A DNA stretch of 38,588 nucleotides from contig JALUUO010000066.1 in NCBI GenBank assembly GCA_027021335.1, positions 1-38,588 of the forward strand, written 5' to 3'. This document shows positions 1-7,049 of the stretch, one piece after another. The position numbers and the translations under genes were made by a program. Every line of letters starts with the position of its first letter. The stretch's first letter is position 1. The DNA comes from Nitrospirota bacterium (GTDB lineage Bacteria; Nitrospirota; Thermodesulfovibrionia; SZUA-242). The notes beneath the pieces were generated by a model, which was not told the DNA's origin, ran no database searches, and saw only the letters and a list, made by a program, of their open reading frames with translations.

Positions 1-2
1 AG

Positions 3-269
3 GCTACTGTGATAAGCCTTATCCTGAGGGGCAGCATTAAGAAACAAGATTTTGTCTTGCCGCAAGACAGGGGGGCACCATGTTTTTTAAAAAATGATGC
101 AAGGAAGATTTTTATAAGAGCCTTTGAAAATAAAATGAACAGTTCCATTTCTCATGCTCCCACAGGATATAATGTTGATTACAGGCGGTGTATGGATCTT
201 CAGGTGCAGGGTTTGCGCCGGGTAATTGAAAAGAAGTTAGATAAATATGAGCCGATGACTATTAAATAA
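3..269 (+). CDS. cas1: CRISPR-associated endonuclease Cas1, C-terminal fragment
   Basis: This is the last ~88 residues of Cas1, the metal-dependent integrase that inserts new spacers with Cas2. The reading frame is open to the left window edge, so the gene is 5' truncated by the window and not necessarily in the genome; the GTG at 9 is not a real start. The C-terminal Cas1 pattern is visible: a Leu/Ile-rich helix followed by basic residues, then a motif resembling GYNVDYRRCMDLQVQ and a tail ending in a Tyr-Pro-type segment. The stop at 267-269 lies two bases before the ATG of the first cas2. The catalytic Glu/His/Asp residues lie upstream and cannot be checked. Confidence 0.85.
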   Translation, partial: ATVISLILRGSIKKQDFVLPQDRGAPCFLKNDARKIFIRAFENKMNSSISHAPTGYNVDYRRCMDLQVQGLRRVIEKKLDKYEPMTIK

Positions 270-271
270 CA

Positions 272-547
272 ATGTTTTACATGGTATGTTACGACATAAG
301 TGACGACGGCAGAAGAAGAGATGTTCAGAAAATACTGGAGGGATATGGGAAAAGGGTTCAGTATAGCGTATTTGATTGCGATATATCCGATATACAATAT
401 AGAACGCTAAGAGATGAGCTTATTGCCAAACTCGACAACGATACGGACAGCCTAAGATTTTATCCTCTCTGTAGTGCATGTTACGGGAAAATAGAATACA
501 GAGGAACCGGCGGCATAAACGAAGACGACAGGTTTTATATAGTATAG
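272..547 (+). CDS. cas2: CRISPR-associated endoribonuclease/integrase subunit Cas2 (first copy)
   Basis: A 91-residue protein with the Cas2 ferredoxin-like fold signature: the first beta strand ends in the conserved Asp (VCYDISDD), then a basic helix (RRRDVQKIL), GKRVQYSVFDC, and a late strand DSLRFYPLC. Cas2 forms the central dimer of the Cas1-Cas2 spacer-integration complex. It starts 2 bases after the cas1 stop, and a second Met at 281 is a possible alternative start. It is followed after 2 bases by another cas2-like gene, which is unusual. The family call is firm; the CRISPR subtype cannot be told because no effector gene is in view. Confidence 0.9.
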   Translation: MFYMVCYDISDDGRRRDVQKILEGYGKRVQYSVFDCDISDIQYRTLRDELIAKLDNDTDSLRFYPLCSACYGKIEYRGTGGINEDDRFYIV

Positions 548-549
548 TT

Positions 550-825
550 ATGTTTCTGGTTGTAACATACGATATTACAGAGGACAAAAGAAGACAGCAG
601 GTTTCTTCTGAATTACAAAATTATGGTACAAGGGTTCAAAAAAGCATATTTGAATGCCATCTTGACTGCAATCAAATCGAAACACTTAAAACATCTCTTG
701 AAACGATGATTGATACGACCACTGATCATATCAGGTTTTATTATCTATGCAAAAAAGACCATAGTAAAACAGCGGTTGAAGGAATGCAGATTATATACAG
801 AGATGAAGACTATTTCATGATCTGA
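550..825 (+). CDS. cas2: Cas2 family protein, second tandem copy
   Basis: A second Cas2-like protein of 91 residues. The ATG at 550 is preferred over the in-frame start at 478, which would overlap the first cas2 by 70 bases and adds non-Cas2 sequence. It has the same order of motifs as the first copy: VVTYDITEDKRR with the conserved Asp, NYGTRVQKSIFEC, and DHIRFYYLC. The two copies are clearly diverged along their length, so this is an old duplication or a heteromeric pair, not a recent tandem repeat. The tail (EGMQIIYRDEDYFMI) resembles a Cas2 C-terminal strand. Both appear intact. Whether the pair forms a heterodimer is inference. Confidence 0.85.
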   Translation: MFLVVTYDITEDKRRQQVSSELQNYGTRVQKSIFECHLDCNQIETLKTSLETMIDTTTDHIRFYYLCKKDHSKTAVEGMQIIYRDEDYFMI

Positions 826-963
826 TCAGAAAGACAGGCTTGCCCATAAGAATAGTATTTGCGTATCATGAATGATTGACAAAAACAGTTTCGTATCTTA
901 AGGAGCAGGCAAAGACGGCCCGAAGATGAGATGCGAAAACGTTAAGTTGTTTTTTGACGAGCC
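826..963. other. Convergent intergenic gap after cas2, no CRISPR array
   Basis: 138 bases lie between the stops of cas2 (+) and the JAMM peptidase gene (-). I looked for direct repeats of 23-45 bases with spacers and found none, so the array for this adaptation module, if present, lies to the left of the window or elsewhere. I see no good GC hairpin followed by a T run either, and no small ubiquitin-like or ThiS-like ORF that would complete the cysteine operon on the minus strand. Confidence 0.6.
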
Positions 964-1425
964 CTAAAGGTCGTCTGCCGGGATAAAGTCCAGCTTATCC
1001 CCGTCCCATAAAAACGACTTTATATGGTCGAGCTTTCCGTCTTTGACGGAGATAACAATATGAAGAGCATCAGGGAACTCCGGTTCTCCCAAGATGGTCT
1101 GCACTTCTTTATCCGTTTCTGAAAAATATGCGTCATGGTCTGTGTGGGAATGATAGAATGCTATAACCTCTGCACCACCAGCTTTTGCATCTGAAAATAT
1201 TTTTTCGGCTTCTTTTCTATCAATGGCGTAGGCGGTACGCGCATCACGCTGGTGCAGTGCAGGGTCTTCAGCATGGAGCCGATTCTGTATGTTGGTGCAC
1301 TCATGCACTGCCTGGTCTGTTTTATTTTGGGTTACAATTCCACAACACTCGTCAGGATATGTATTTAATGCATGTCTGCCTATTTTATCGATTACGTTTT
1401 TACTTATCTGAATCTTATATTTCAT
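964..1425 (-). CDS. JAMM/MPN+ zinc metallopeptidase, Mec-like (sulfur-carrier-cysteine hydrolase candidate)
   Basis: A 153-residue single-domain Mov34/MPN/PAD-1 protein with a complete JAMM site: Glu26 in DECCGIV, then the H-x-H-x7-S-x2-D motif with His92, His94, Ser102 and Asp105. Bacterial JAMM proteins such as Mycobacterium Mec cleave cysteine from the C terminus of the sulfur carrier CysO. Here the gene overlaps by 11 bases the end of a CysM-like synthase gene and is last in a coaE-cysK-cysM-like operon, which supports a role in carrier-dependent cysteine synthesis. No carrier gene is in the window. Similar JAMM folds also occur in phage tail and ubiquitin-like removal systems, so the substrate is inferred from context only. 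Confidence 0.82.
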   Translation of the reverse strand: MKYKIQISKNVIDKIGRHALNTYPDECCGIVTQNKTDQAVHECTNIQNRLHAEDPALHQRDARTAYAIDRKEAEKIFSDAKAGGAEVIAFYHSHTDHDAYFSETDKEVQTILGEPEFPDALHIVISVKDGKLDHIKSFLWDGDKLDFIPADDL

Positions 1426-2335
1426 GGCTTAAATATCTGTCGCCGCCGTCCGGGAATATGACTACAACCATTCCCTCTTTGATTTTTTCCGCTGTCTCCA
1501 GCGCCTTAGCCATGGCAGCTCCCGAAGAATGTCCGACTGCTAGCCCCTCTATGGTTGTAAGTTTTTTTACCATGTTATAAGCTTCGTCTGTGTTAACGAA
1601 AATAGTTTGATCCGGAAAGTTTTGGTCATAAATTCCCGGTACAATCGAATTTTCCATGTGTTTCAGCCCTTCGATGCCGTGCATGGCATCATCAGGCTGA
1701 ACCGCTATAACTTGAATCTCGGGGTTGAATTCTTTCAGCGCCCTGCCTGTTCCCATGACAGTACCGCTGGTTCCGACGCTGGCGACAAGGTGAGTAACAC
1801 GTCCCTTAGTCTGTTCAATTATCTCGGGACCGGTTGTAAGGTAATGAGCCTTCCAGTTGGATGGATTATTGTATTGATCCGGTGAAAAGTATTTGTCCGG
1901 ATTCTCATTGAATATTTTCTTTGCAAGGTTAATAGCGCCGTCCGAGCCTTCAAACTCACTGGAGTAGATAATTTCAGCACCAAAGCCTGCTATAATTTTT
2001 TTTCTCTCAATGCTTGCATTTTTTGGGATAACTATTTTTACCTTATATCCTTTGACCGCCGCGATCATGGCATAAGCGATTCCGGTATTGCCGGAGGTTG
2101 CGTCCAGCATGATTTTATCTTTTGTCAATAAACCGGACTCTTCCGCATCTTTTATCATCTGGTACGCCGGGCGGTCCTTGACAGAGCCTCCCGGGTTAAA
2201 GCGTTCGAGCTTTGCGTAAATAGAAACTTTGTTATTCAAATGCTCTGTGAGTTTCCTGATTCGCAGAAGAGGAGTATTTCCTATCGTTTCAAGGATATTG
2301 TTACTTACCGTATCTATGCTGGATGAACTTTTCAT
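1415..2335 (-). CDS. cysM: PLP-dependent cysteine synthase, CysM type
   Basis: A 306-residue fold-type II PLP enzyme. PLP-binding Lys53 lies in GGSVKDRPA; TSGNTG at 80-85 binds the substrate carboxylate; GTSGT near 188-192 cups the PLP phosphate; GHSSGAA is near 268-274. It is closer in motif pattern to the CysM branch (YNNPSNWKAHYLTTGPE; FPDGGDRYLS) than to classical CysK. By eye, Lys225 falls where Mycobacterium CysM has the Arg that selects O-phosphoserine. With the adjacent JAMM peptidase this suggests a thiocarboxylate-carrier-dependent O-phosphoserine sulfhydrylase, but free-sulfide OAS activity is equally possible. Its ATG overlaps the cysK stop by four bases (ATGA), showing translational coupling. 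Confidence 0.85.
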   Translation of the reverse strand: MKSSSSIDTVSNNILETIGNTPLLRIRKLTEHLNNKVSIYAKLERFNPGGSVKDRPAYQMIKDAEESGLLTKDKIMLDATSGNTGIAYAMIAAVKGYKVKIVIPKNASIERKKIIAGFGAEIIYSSEFEGSDGAINLAKKIFNENPDKYFSPDQYNNPSNWKAHYLTTGPEIIEQTKGRVTHLVASVGTSGTVMGTGRALKEFNPEIQVIAVQPDDAMHGIEGLKHMENSIVPGIYDQNFPDQTIFVNTDEAYNMVKKLTTIEGLAVGHSSGAAMAKALETAEKIKEGMVVVIFPDGGDRYLSHEI

Positions 2336-3279
2336 TGTACGAGGTTATCAAACATTCTTGTGCTCAAGTATCTTTCACCGGTATCCGGGAATATAACGAC
2401 AACTTTTTTACCACTTCCAAGTCTTTCCGCCACTTTCATGGCGGCAAAAAGGTTTGCTCCTGAAGATATACCACATAGTATGCCTTCTTTTTTTATAATC
2501 ATCTTTGCTGTTTCATAGGCATCCTCATCCGAGACCTGTACTATCTCGTCGATAATATCCTGGTTAAGCACTTCAGGTATAAACCCTGCTCCTATTCCCT
2601 GGATTTCATGAAGCCCGGGTTTGCCTCCTGAGATAACAGCGCTTTTTGAGGGTTCTACTGCTACAATCAATACCTGGCCGCCTATTTGTTCTTTCAGTGT
2701 TTCGCCTATACCGGTGAGTGTTCCGCCTGTGCCTACTCCGGCAACAAATGCATCAGGATTTTTGACCTGGTTCAGGATTTCACGGGCGGTTCTGTTTTTG
2801 TGTACTTCGGGATTGGCAGGGTTTTTGAACTGTTGAGGTTGGAAGTAACCCTCTGTCTCTACCAAACGCTCGGCCTCTTCAACAGCGCCTATCATGTCTT
2901 TTTCACCTTCAGTGAGAATTAACCTGGTGCCGAAAGATTTAAGTATATTTCTGCGTTCGATACTCATTGTTTCCGGCATTGTCAGTATAAGCTTATATCC
3001 TTTTGCGGCACAAACAAACGCCAGTCCTATTCCTGTATTGCCTGATGTAGGCTCGACAACCGTGTCTCCGGGTTTTATCTCCCCCCGGCTTTCCGCAGCC
3101 TCGATCATTGAGAGACACATCCTGTCTTTTATGGAAGCACATGGATTGAAGAACTCTATCTTGGCATAAATTTCAGCCCAGTCATCCTTGACCAGTTTGT
3201 TGATCCTCACCATCGGTGTGTTTCCGATAGTGTCGAACACAGACTCTGAGGCATCTTTATAGAAAAGTGATTTATTCAT
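2332..3279 (-). CDS. cysK: Cysteine synthase A (O-acetylserine sulfhydrylase)
   Basis: A 315-residue cysteine synthase that condenses O-acetylserine with sulfide using PLP. Lys51 in NPCASIKDR is the Schiff-base lysine; PTSGNTGIG (77-85), the glycine loop GVGTGGTLTG and CGISSGAN are all present. GKPGLHEIQGIGAGFIP is typical of the CysK branch. It lies 14 bases downstream of coaE and is coupled to the CysM-like gene by an ATGA overlap. Two non-identical synthases in one operon suggest division of labour between sulfur donors. The length is normal for the family. Confidence 0.9.
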   Translation of the reverse strand: MNKSLFYKDASESVFDTIGNTPMVRINKLVKDDWAEIYAKIEFFNPCASIKDRMCLSMIEAAESRGEIKPGDTVVEPTSGNTGIGLAFVCAAKGYKLILTMPETMSIERRNILKSFGTRLILTEGEKDMIGAVEEAERLVETEGYFQPQQFKNPANPEVHKNRTAREILNQVKNPDAFVAGVGTGGTLTGIGETLKEQIGGQVLIVAVEPSKSAVISGGKPGLHEIQGIGAGFIPEVLNQDIIDEIVQVSDEDAYETAKMIIKKEGILCGISSGANLFAAMKVAERLGSGKKVVVIFPDTGERYLSTRMFDNLVQ

Positions 3280-3293
3280 ATAATCAATACTTA

Positions 3294-3896
3294 TTATAAC
3301 CCAAGTTGGGTAATTTCCCTGTAAATTCTATCTATTTGCCTTGCGGTTTCGTGGGCCGACCCGCTGTTATCGATAATATAGTCCGCCTGCGCCGCTTTTT
3401 CTTCCTGGCTCAACTGGGCTTTAAACCGCGCCACTACTTCCTGCTTTGAAAATCCGCGTTTTTCCAGCCTGCTGAATATTTTATCCATAGGGCATGTAAC
3501 GACAATCACTTTGTCCATAGAACTGTTGTAGCCGGATTCTATAAGCAGCGGCGCTTCAAATATAATTATTCGTTTGGCATCTTTTTTATAAGCTTTACTT
3601 TTTTGGGCCTCAGCCTCTTTAAATACATAAGGATGTAGCAGCGTCTCGAGGTCCAGGCGCTTGACATCATCTGAAAACACTATGGACGCCAGGCGTCTAC
3701 GGTTAAGGCCGCCCTCCGGCAGTAGAACATCGCTGCCGAATTTTTTGGCAATTTTTTCAAGTAAAACAGGTTTGCTGTCAAAAATGTTATGTACAATTTC
3801 ATCGGCCTCGATTGTCAAAACTCCAAGGCTTGCAAACATCTTAAGGACAGAAGATTTTCCAGCTCCGAATATGCCTGTAAGGCCTATATAGGGCAT
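3294..3896 (-). CDS. coaE: Dephospho-CoA kinase
   Basis: A 200-residue P-loop kinase catalysing the last step of coenzyme A synthesis, ATP-dependent 3'-phosphorylation of dephospho-CoA. The N terminus is typical (IGLTGIFGAGKSSV; Walker A at residues 8-15), followed by the family's ADEIVH motif, the HPYVF lid-adjacent segment, IIFEAPLLIE and VTCPMDKIFSRLEKRG. It is the first gene of the minus-strand operon that continues into the cysteine synthases. Length and motif order are normal. Confidence 0.93.
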   Translation of the reverse strand: MPYIGLTGIFGAGKSSVLKMFASLGVLTIEADEIVHNIFDSKPVLLEKIAKKFGSDVLLPEGGLNRRRLASIVFSDDVKRLDLETLLHPYVFKEAEAQKSKAYKKDAKRIIIFEAPLLIESGYNSSMDKVIVVTCPMDKIFSRLEKRGFSKQEVVARFKAQLSQEEKAAQADYIIDNSGSAHETARQIDRIYREITQLGL

Positions 3897-4160
3897 TGCG
3901 TAACTTTGTCCGTGGTTTTGGTATGAAGCATAAAGAGATGATATCCAGGCGGATGTCGGTGTTGATTTTGTTCAACCGGTTTTATGCAGATTTTATACCA
4001 AAAATAAAGTATAGTGCAATATGCTTAAAAAATCCATTAGGACGCTTATTAAAAAGACATGGAAAACATTGACAAAATAAGGGGCGGCGAAGTAAATTTG
4101 TAGTAGCCTGTAAAAGGCTTTCGCTTGCGGCTTTGCCGTATAATTTGGAGGATAACGCTT
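3897..4160. promoter_or_regulatory. Divergent promoter region between coaE (-) and tatA (+)
   Basis: A 264-base intergenic region. On the + strand TTGACA at 4069-4074 is followed after 18 bases by TAAATT (4093-4098), a reasonable sigma70 pair for the tatA-alr-mla run. A small hairpin AGCCT/AGGCT (4106-4120) lies in the resulting leader. An inverted repeat GTTGA/TCAAC is present around 3961-3976, near where the coaE promoter should be. TATAAT at 4139-4144 almost touches the tatA ribosome binding site and lacks a -35, so I do not call it. No gene is supported here. Confidence 0.5.
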
Positions 4161-4367
4161 ATGTTTGGACACTGGGAACTCATATTAATACTGTTGATAG
4201 TTGTTGTCCTTTTTGGTGCCAAGAGACTTCCTGAGCTCGGGCGAGGGGTTGGTGAGGCTCTGAAAAACTTTAAAAAAGGAATAGCAAAAGACGAGATTGA
4301 CGTAACTCCGCACAAAGATGCAGGCAGTCAAGAGGAAGCAAAGAAGGACGAAGGGAAAAACATCTGA
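4161..4367 (+). CDS. tatA: Twin-arginine translocase subunit TatA/TatE
   Basis: A 68-residue pore-forming Tat component. The start is the ATG at 4161, behind GGAGG at 4147-4151. It has a short N-terminal membrane helix (residues ~5-20), the hinge FGAKRLPELGRGVG, an amphipathic helix with KNFKKG, and a charged, disordered tail. TatA assembles with TatBC to move folded Tat substrates across the inner membrane; tatB and tatC are not in the window. Its TGA stop overlaps the proposed CTG start of alr. Confidence 0.93.
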   Translation: MFGHWELILILLIVVVLFGAKRLPELGRGVGEALKNFKKGIAKDEIDVTPHKDAGSQEEAKKDEGKNI

Positions 4368-5467
4368 ATTATACAACAGCCCATATAGATTTGGGCGCCA
4401 TTCGATACAACTTCGAAAGGGTAAATTCCATTGCAGGGGATCGGCCGGTTCTGGCAGTTGTAAAGGCCGATGGCTATGGGCATGGAGCTGTGCAGATTTC
4501 CCGGACGTTACTGGGGGCTGGAGCCCACGGACTGGCTGTTGCCTACCTTGAGGAGGCGCTGGAGATCCGGGAAGCCGGGATATCCGCTCCGGTAATTGTG
4601 CTTTTTGGTCTGCCTGCCGATAAGGTAAGCTACTGTTTTGATTACAACCTGACTCCTGTTGTATGGAGTGTTGAACAGGCATCTGCACTTTCCGGTGAGG
4701 CAACCAGGCGCTCTTCCAGTATCACCCTTCATATTAAGATCGATACAGGTATGGGACGGCTCGGCCTTCACCCGGGCGAAGCAGTGGAATCCATCGTTAG
4801 AATCATAGATATGCCCGGGCTTGCTGTTGAAGGAATCCTGAGCCATTTCTCTGATGCCGACCTTGCCAGCGCGGATGTTGCCGATGCACAACTGGAGCTG
4901 TTCCGATCGGTTGATTCAAAACTTCAAGACCGGGGTATTCGGATTCGTTTCCGGCATATGGCCAACAGTGCTGCGGTTATCAGTTTCAGGGCTTCTCTAT
5001 TGGATATGGTCAGGCCTGGTCTTATGCTCTACGGCTATAATCCGGTTCCCGAACAATCGGACCTGGATCTAAGGCCTGCTATGACTGTTAAAAGCACGGT
5101 GATTTCTGTAAAGCGTGTTCCAACCGGTACCCCGGTTAGCTACGGAAGGACTTTTTGCACCAAGAGAGAGAGTCTTATCGCCACAATGGCGGCAGGTTAT
5201 GCCGATGGGTTCTCAACAGCCTTGTCAAACCGTGGCCGTGTAATAGTACGTGGGAAAATAGCGCCGGTAGTCGGACGCGTCTGTATGGACTTGGCAATGC
5301 TGGATGTTACCGAAGTAGATGGAGTTTCCGTCGGCGATAAGGTTACTCTTATCGGAGAGGAAGCAGGTCATGGGTGCTGGGCTGATGCTATGGCCGGTCT
5401 CGCCGGAACCATTCCCTACGAGATTCTTACATCTATCGGAAAACGTGTTACGAGAGTTTATCAATGA
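4364..5467 (+). CDS. alr: Alanine racemase
   Basis: A PLP-dependent racemase that makes D-alanine for peptidoglycan. AVVKADGYGHG holds the PLP lysine (Lys34 from the start chosen here), and GTPVSYGRTF holds the catalytic tyrosine of the C-terminal beta domain. No ATG or GTG gives a full N terminus. The TTG at 4391 would begin inside the conserved strand H-I-D-L-G-A-I-R-Y-N, which belongs to the beta domain. A CTG at 4364, overlapping the tatA stop as CTGA and preceded by AAGGG with good spacing, restores it (367 residues). The CTG start is therefore preferred but unproven. The stop overlaps mlaE by four bases. Confidence 0.88.
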   Translation: MNYTTAHIDLGAIRYNFERVNSIAGDRPVLAVVKADGYGHGAVQISRTLLGAGAHGLAVAYLEEALEIREAGISAPVIVLFGLPADKVSYCFDYNLTPVVWSVEQASALSGEATRRSSSITLHIKIDTGMGRLGLHPGEAVESIVRIIDMPGLAVEGILSHFSDADLASADVADAQLELFRSVDSKLQDRGIRIRFRHMANSAAVISFRASLLDMVRPGLMLYGYNPVPEQSDLDLRPAMTVKSTVISVKRVPTGTPVSYGRTFCTKRESLIATMAAGYADGFSTALSNRGRVIVRGKIAPVVGRVCMDLAMLDVTEVDGVSVGDKVTLIGEEAGHGCWADAMAGLAGTIPYEILTSIGKRVTRVYQ

Positions 5468-6264
5468 GCTCTGAAAAAACGTGGACTTTTCTTGTTCGTC
5501 CTGTCGAACGTATTGGAGAGACTTTTGTGCGTCCTCTCTGGCTTTTGGGCGGCATAACCACCATGCTTGTCAAAACAGTCCGTCTTTCGTTTAGGCCACC
5601 GTATAATCTTCGCGGCATAGTGAAACAGATGCTCGAGATAGGTGTTAATTCATTACCTGTTGTTCTTATAACCGCCACCTTTACCGGAGGCGTGCTGGCC
5701 CTTCAAAGTTATACCGGCTTCAGGCGCTTTAGTGCGGAAAGTCTTGTGGGAACAGTGGTGGCTATGTCCATGACACGCGAACTCGGCCCGGTTCTTACCG
5801 GTCTTATTGTTGCCGGCAGGGCAGGGGCCGCCATGGCTGCGGAACTGGGCACAATGCGGGTTACCGAGCAGATAGATGCGCTTGAGACGCTGGCTACCAA
5901 TCCTGTTAAACATCTTGTAGTTCCAAGGTTTCTGGGAAGTCTTTTGATGCTGCCGGCTCTGACGGTTTTCTCGGACGCGGTAGGAATTATGGGAGGCTTT
6001 TTTGTGAGTACTAAACTTCTAGGCGCCAATCCGACCACGTATCTTACAAGAACATGGGATTACCTTAAGGTTATGGATATTTATCATGGAATCCTGAAGG
6101 CTTTTTTTTTCGGCGCTGCTATTGCCTTGATCAGCAGTTACCAGGGATTCAACTCCAAAGGCGGTGCCGAAGGTGTGGGTAAGGCGACAACCCGTGCAGT
6201 TGTGTTGTCGTCCATGACTATTCTCGTATCAGACTACTTTCTTTCAGCTTGGATGTTCAAATGA
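5464..6264 (+). CDS. mlaE: ABC transporter permease, MlaE/YrbE family
   Basis: A 266-residue inner-membrane permease of the Mla (MCE-type) phospholipid transporter. Family landmarks include the N-terminal amphipathic segment, several membrane segments, and the conserved central block TRELGPVLTGLIVAGRAGAAMAAELGTMRVTEQIDALE, here spanning about residues 102-140, whose EQIDALE part is the coupling region to MlaF. It starts in an ATGA overlap with alr and ends in an ATGA overlap with mlaF. It acts with MlaF and the periplasmic MCE protein MlaD to move lipids between the membranes. Confidence 0.94.
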   Translation: MSSEKTWTFLVRPVERIGETFVRPLWLLGGITTMLVKTVRLSFRPPYNLRGIVKQMLEIGVNSLPVVLITATFTGGVLALQSYTGFRRFSAESLVGTVVAMSMTRELGPVLTGLIVAGRAGAAMAAELGTMRVTEQIDALETLATNPVKHLVVPRFLGSLLMLPALTVFSDAVGIMGGFFVSTKLLGANPTTYLTRTWDYLKVMDIYHGILKAFFFGAAIALISSYQGFNSKGGAEGVGKATTRAVVLSSMTILVSDYFLSAWMFK

Positions 6265-7049
6265 ACAGCAGCCCGGAAACCGAGCCTCTAATTCGCATCG
6301 AGGGTCTCTCAAAAAGCTTCGGAAGCAAACAGGTTCTTAACGGTGTCGATCTGGAGGTTATGAGAGGGCAGAGCATGGTGGTGATCGGTGGAAGCGGTAC
6401 CGGAAAAAGCGTGCTTATAAAACATGTTATCGGTCTTTTGAAACCGGATGCCGGACGGATTGTCGTTGCCGGACAGGATATATCCACTATGGATATGCGC
6501 GGCATTAATAAACTTAGAAGGAAAATGGGAATGCTTTTTCAGAATGCCGCCCTGTTTGATTCCCTTCCGGTCTGGGAGAATGTCGGGTTTTCTTTGAAAC
6601 AGCATACCAAACTGTCCGGTAAAGAGATAAAAAAGATTGCTGTGGAGAAGCTTAAGATGGTTGGTTTGAGTGACGAAGTGTCCGACGTTATGCCATCTGA
6701 TCTTTCGGGCGGGATGCGTAAGAGAGTTGGTTTGGCGAGGGCTATAGCTGTGGATCCTGAAATAATATTATACGATGAGCCTACCACCGGTCTGGATCCG
6801 ATAATGGCGGATGTAATTAATGATTTGATAATAGCTCTTCAGAAAAAGTTGAACGTAACTTCTATCAGTATCACTCATGATATGACCAGCGCTTATAAAA
6901 TAGCTGATAGAATAGCGATGCTTTACCAGGGTAAAATCATTGAAGTGGGAACTCCTGAGGAGATCCGAAGTTCAGATAATGAAATTGTAAGACAGTTTGT
7001 TTCGGGAAGCGCTGTCGGACCAATCACTGTAGAGGTTATGAGGGCATGA
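6261..7049 (+). CDS. mlaF: ABC transporter ATPase, MlaF family
   Basis: The 262-residue nucleotide-binding subunit of the Mla transporter. Walker A is GGSGTGKS (43-50), the ABC signature LSGGMRKRVGLARA, Walker B IILYDEPTTGLD, and the switch histidine lies in SITHD. The GMRKR form of the signature is characteristic of MlaF. The ATG at 6261, overlapping the mlaE stop (ATGA), is preferred over an in-frame TTG at 6249. The end overlaps mlaD, again as ATGA, so E-F-D are translationally coupled. Confidence 0.95.
   Translation: MNSSPETEPLIRIEGLSKSFGSKQVLNGVDLEVMRGQSMVVIGGSGTGKSVLIKHVIGLLKPDAGRIVVAGQDISTMDMRGINKLRRKMGMLFQNAALFDSLPVWENVGFSLKQHTKLSGKEIKKIAVEKLKMVGLSDEVSDVMPSDLSGGMRKRVGLARAIAVDPEIILYDEPTTGLDPIMADVINDLIIALQKKLNVTSISITHDMTSAYKIADRIAMLYQGKIIEVGTPEEIRSSDNEIVRQFVSGSAVGPITVEVMRA

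Noticed and set aside
478-549. Longer start for the second cas2
   Set aside because: It overlaps the first cas2 by 70 bases and adds sequence unlike Cas2; ATG 550 fits the family length.
826-963. CRISPR array next to cas2
   Set aside because: No spaced direct repeats are present in this gap or elsewhere in the window.
4139-4144. TATAAT before tatA as a -10 box
   Set aside because: It is too close to the ribosome binding site and has no -35 partner; TTGACA-18-TAAATT upstream fits better.
4318-4551. 77-codon + strand ORF across tatA/alr
   Set aside because: It is a shadow frame over the end of tatA and the conserved start of alr, with no ribosome binding site of its own.
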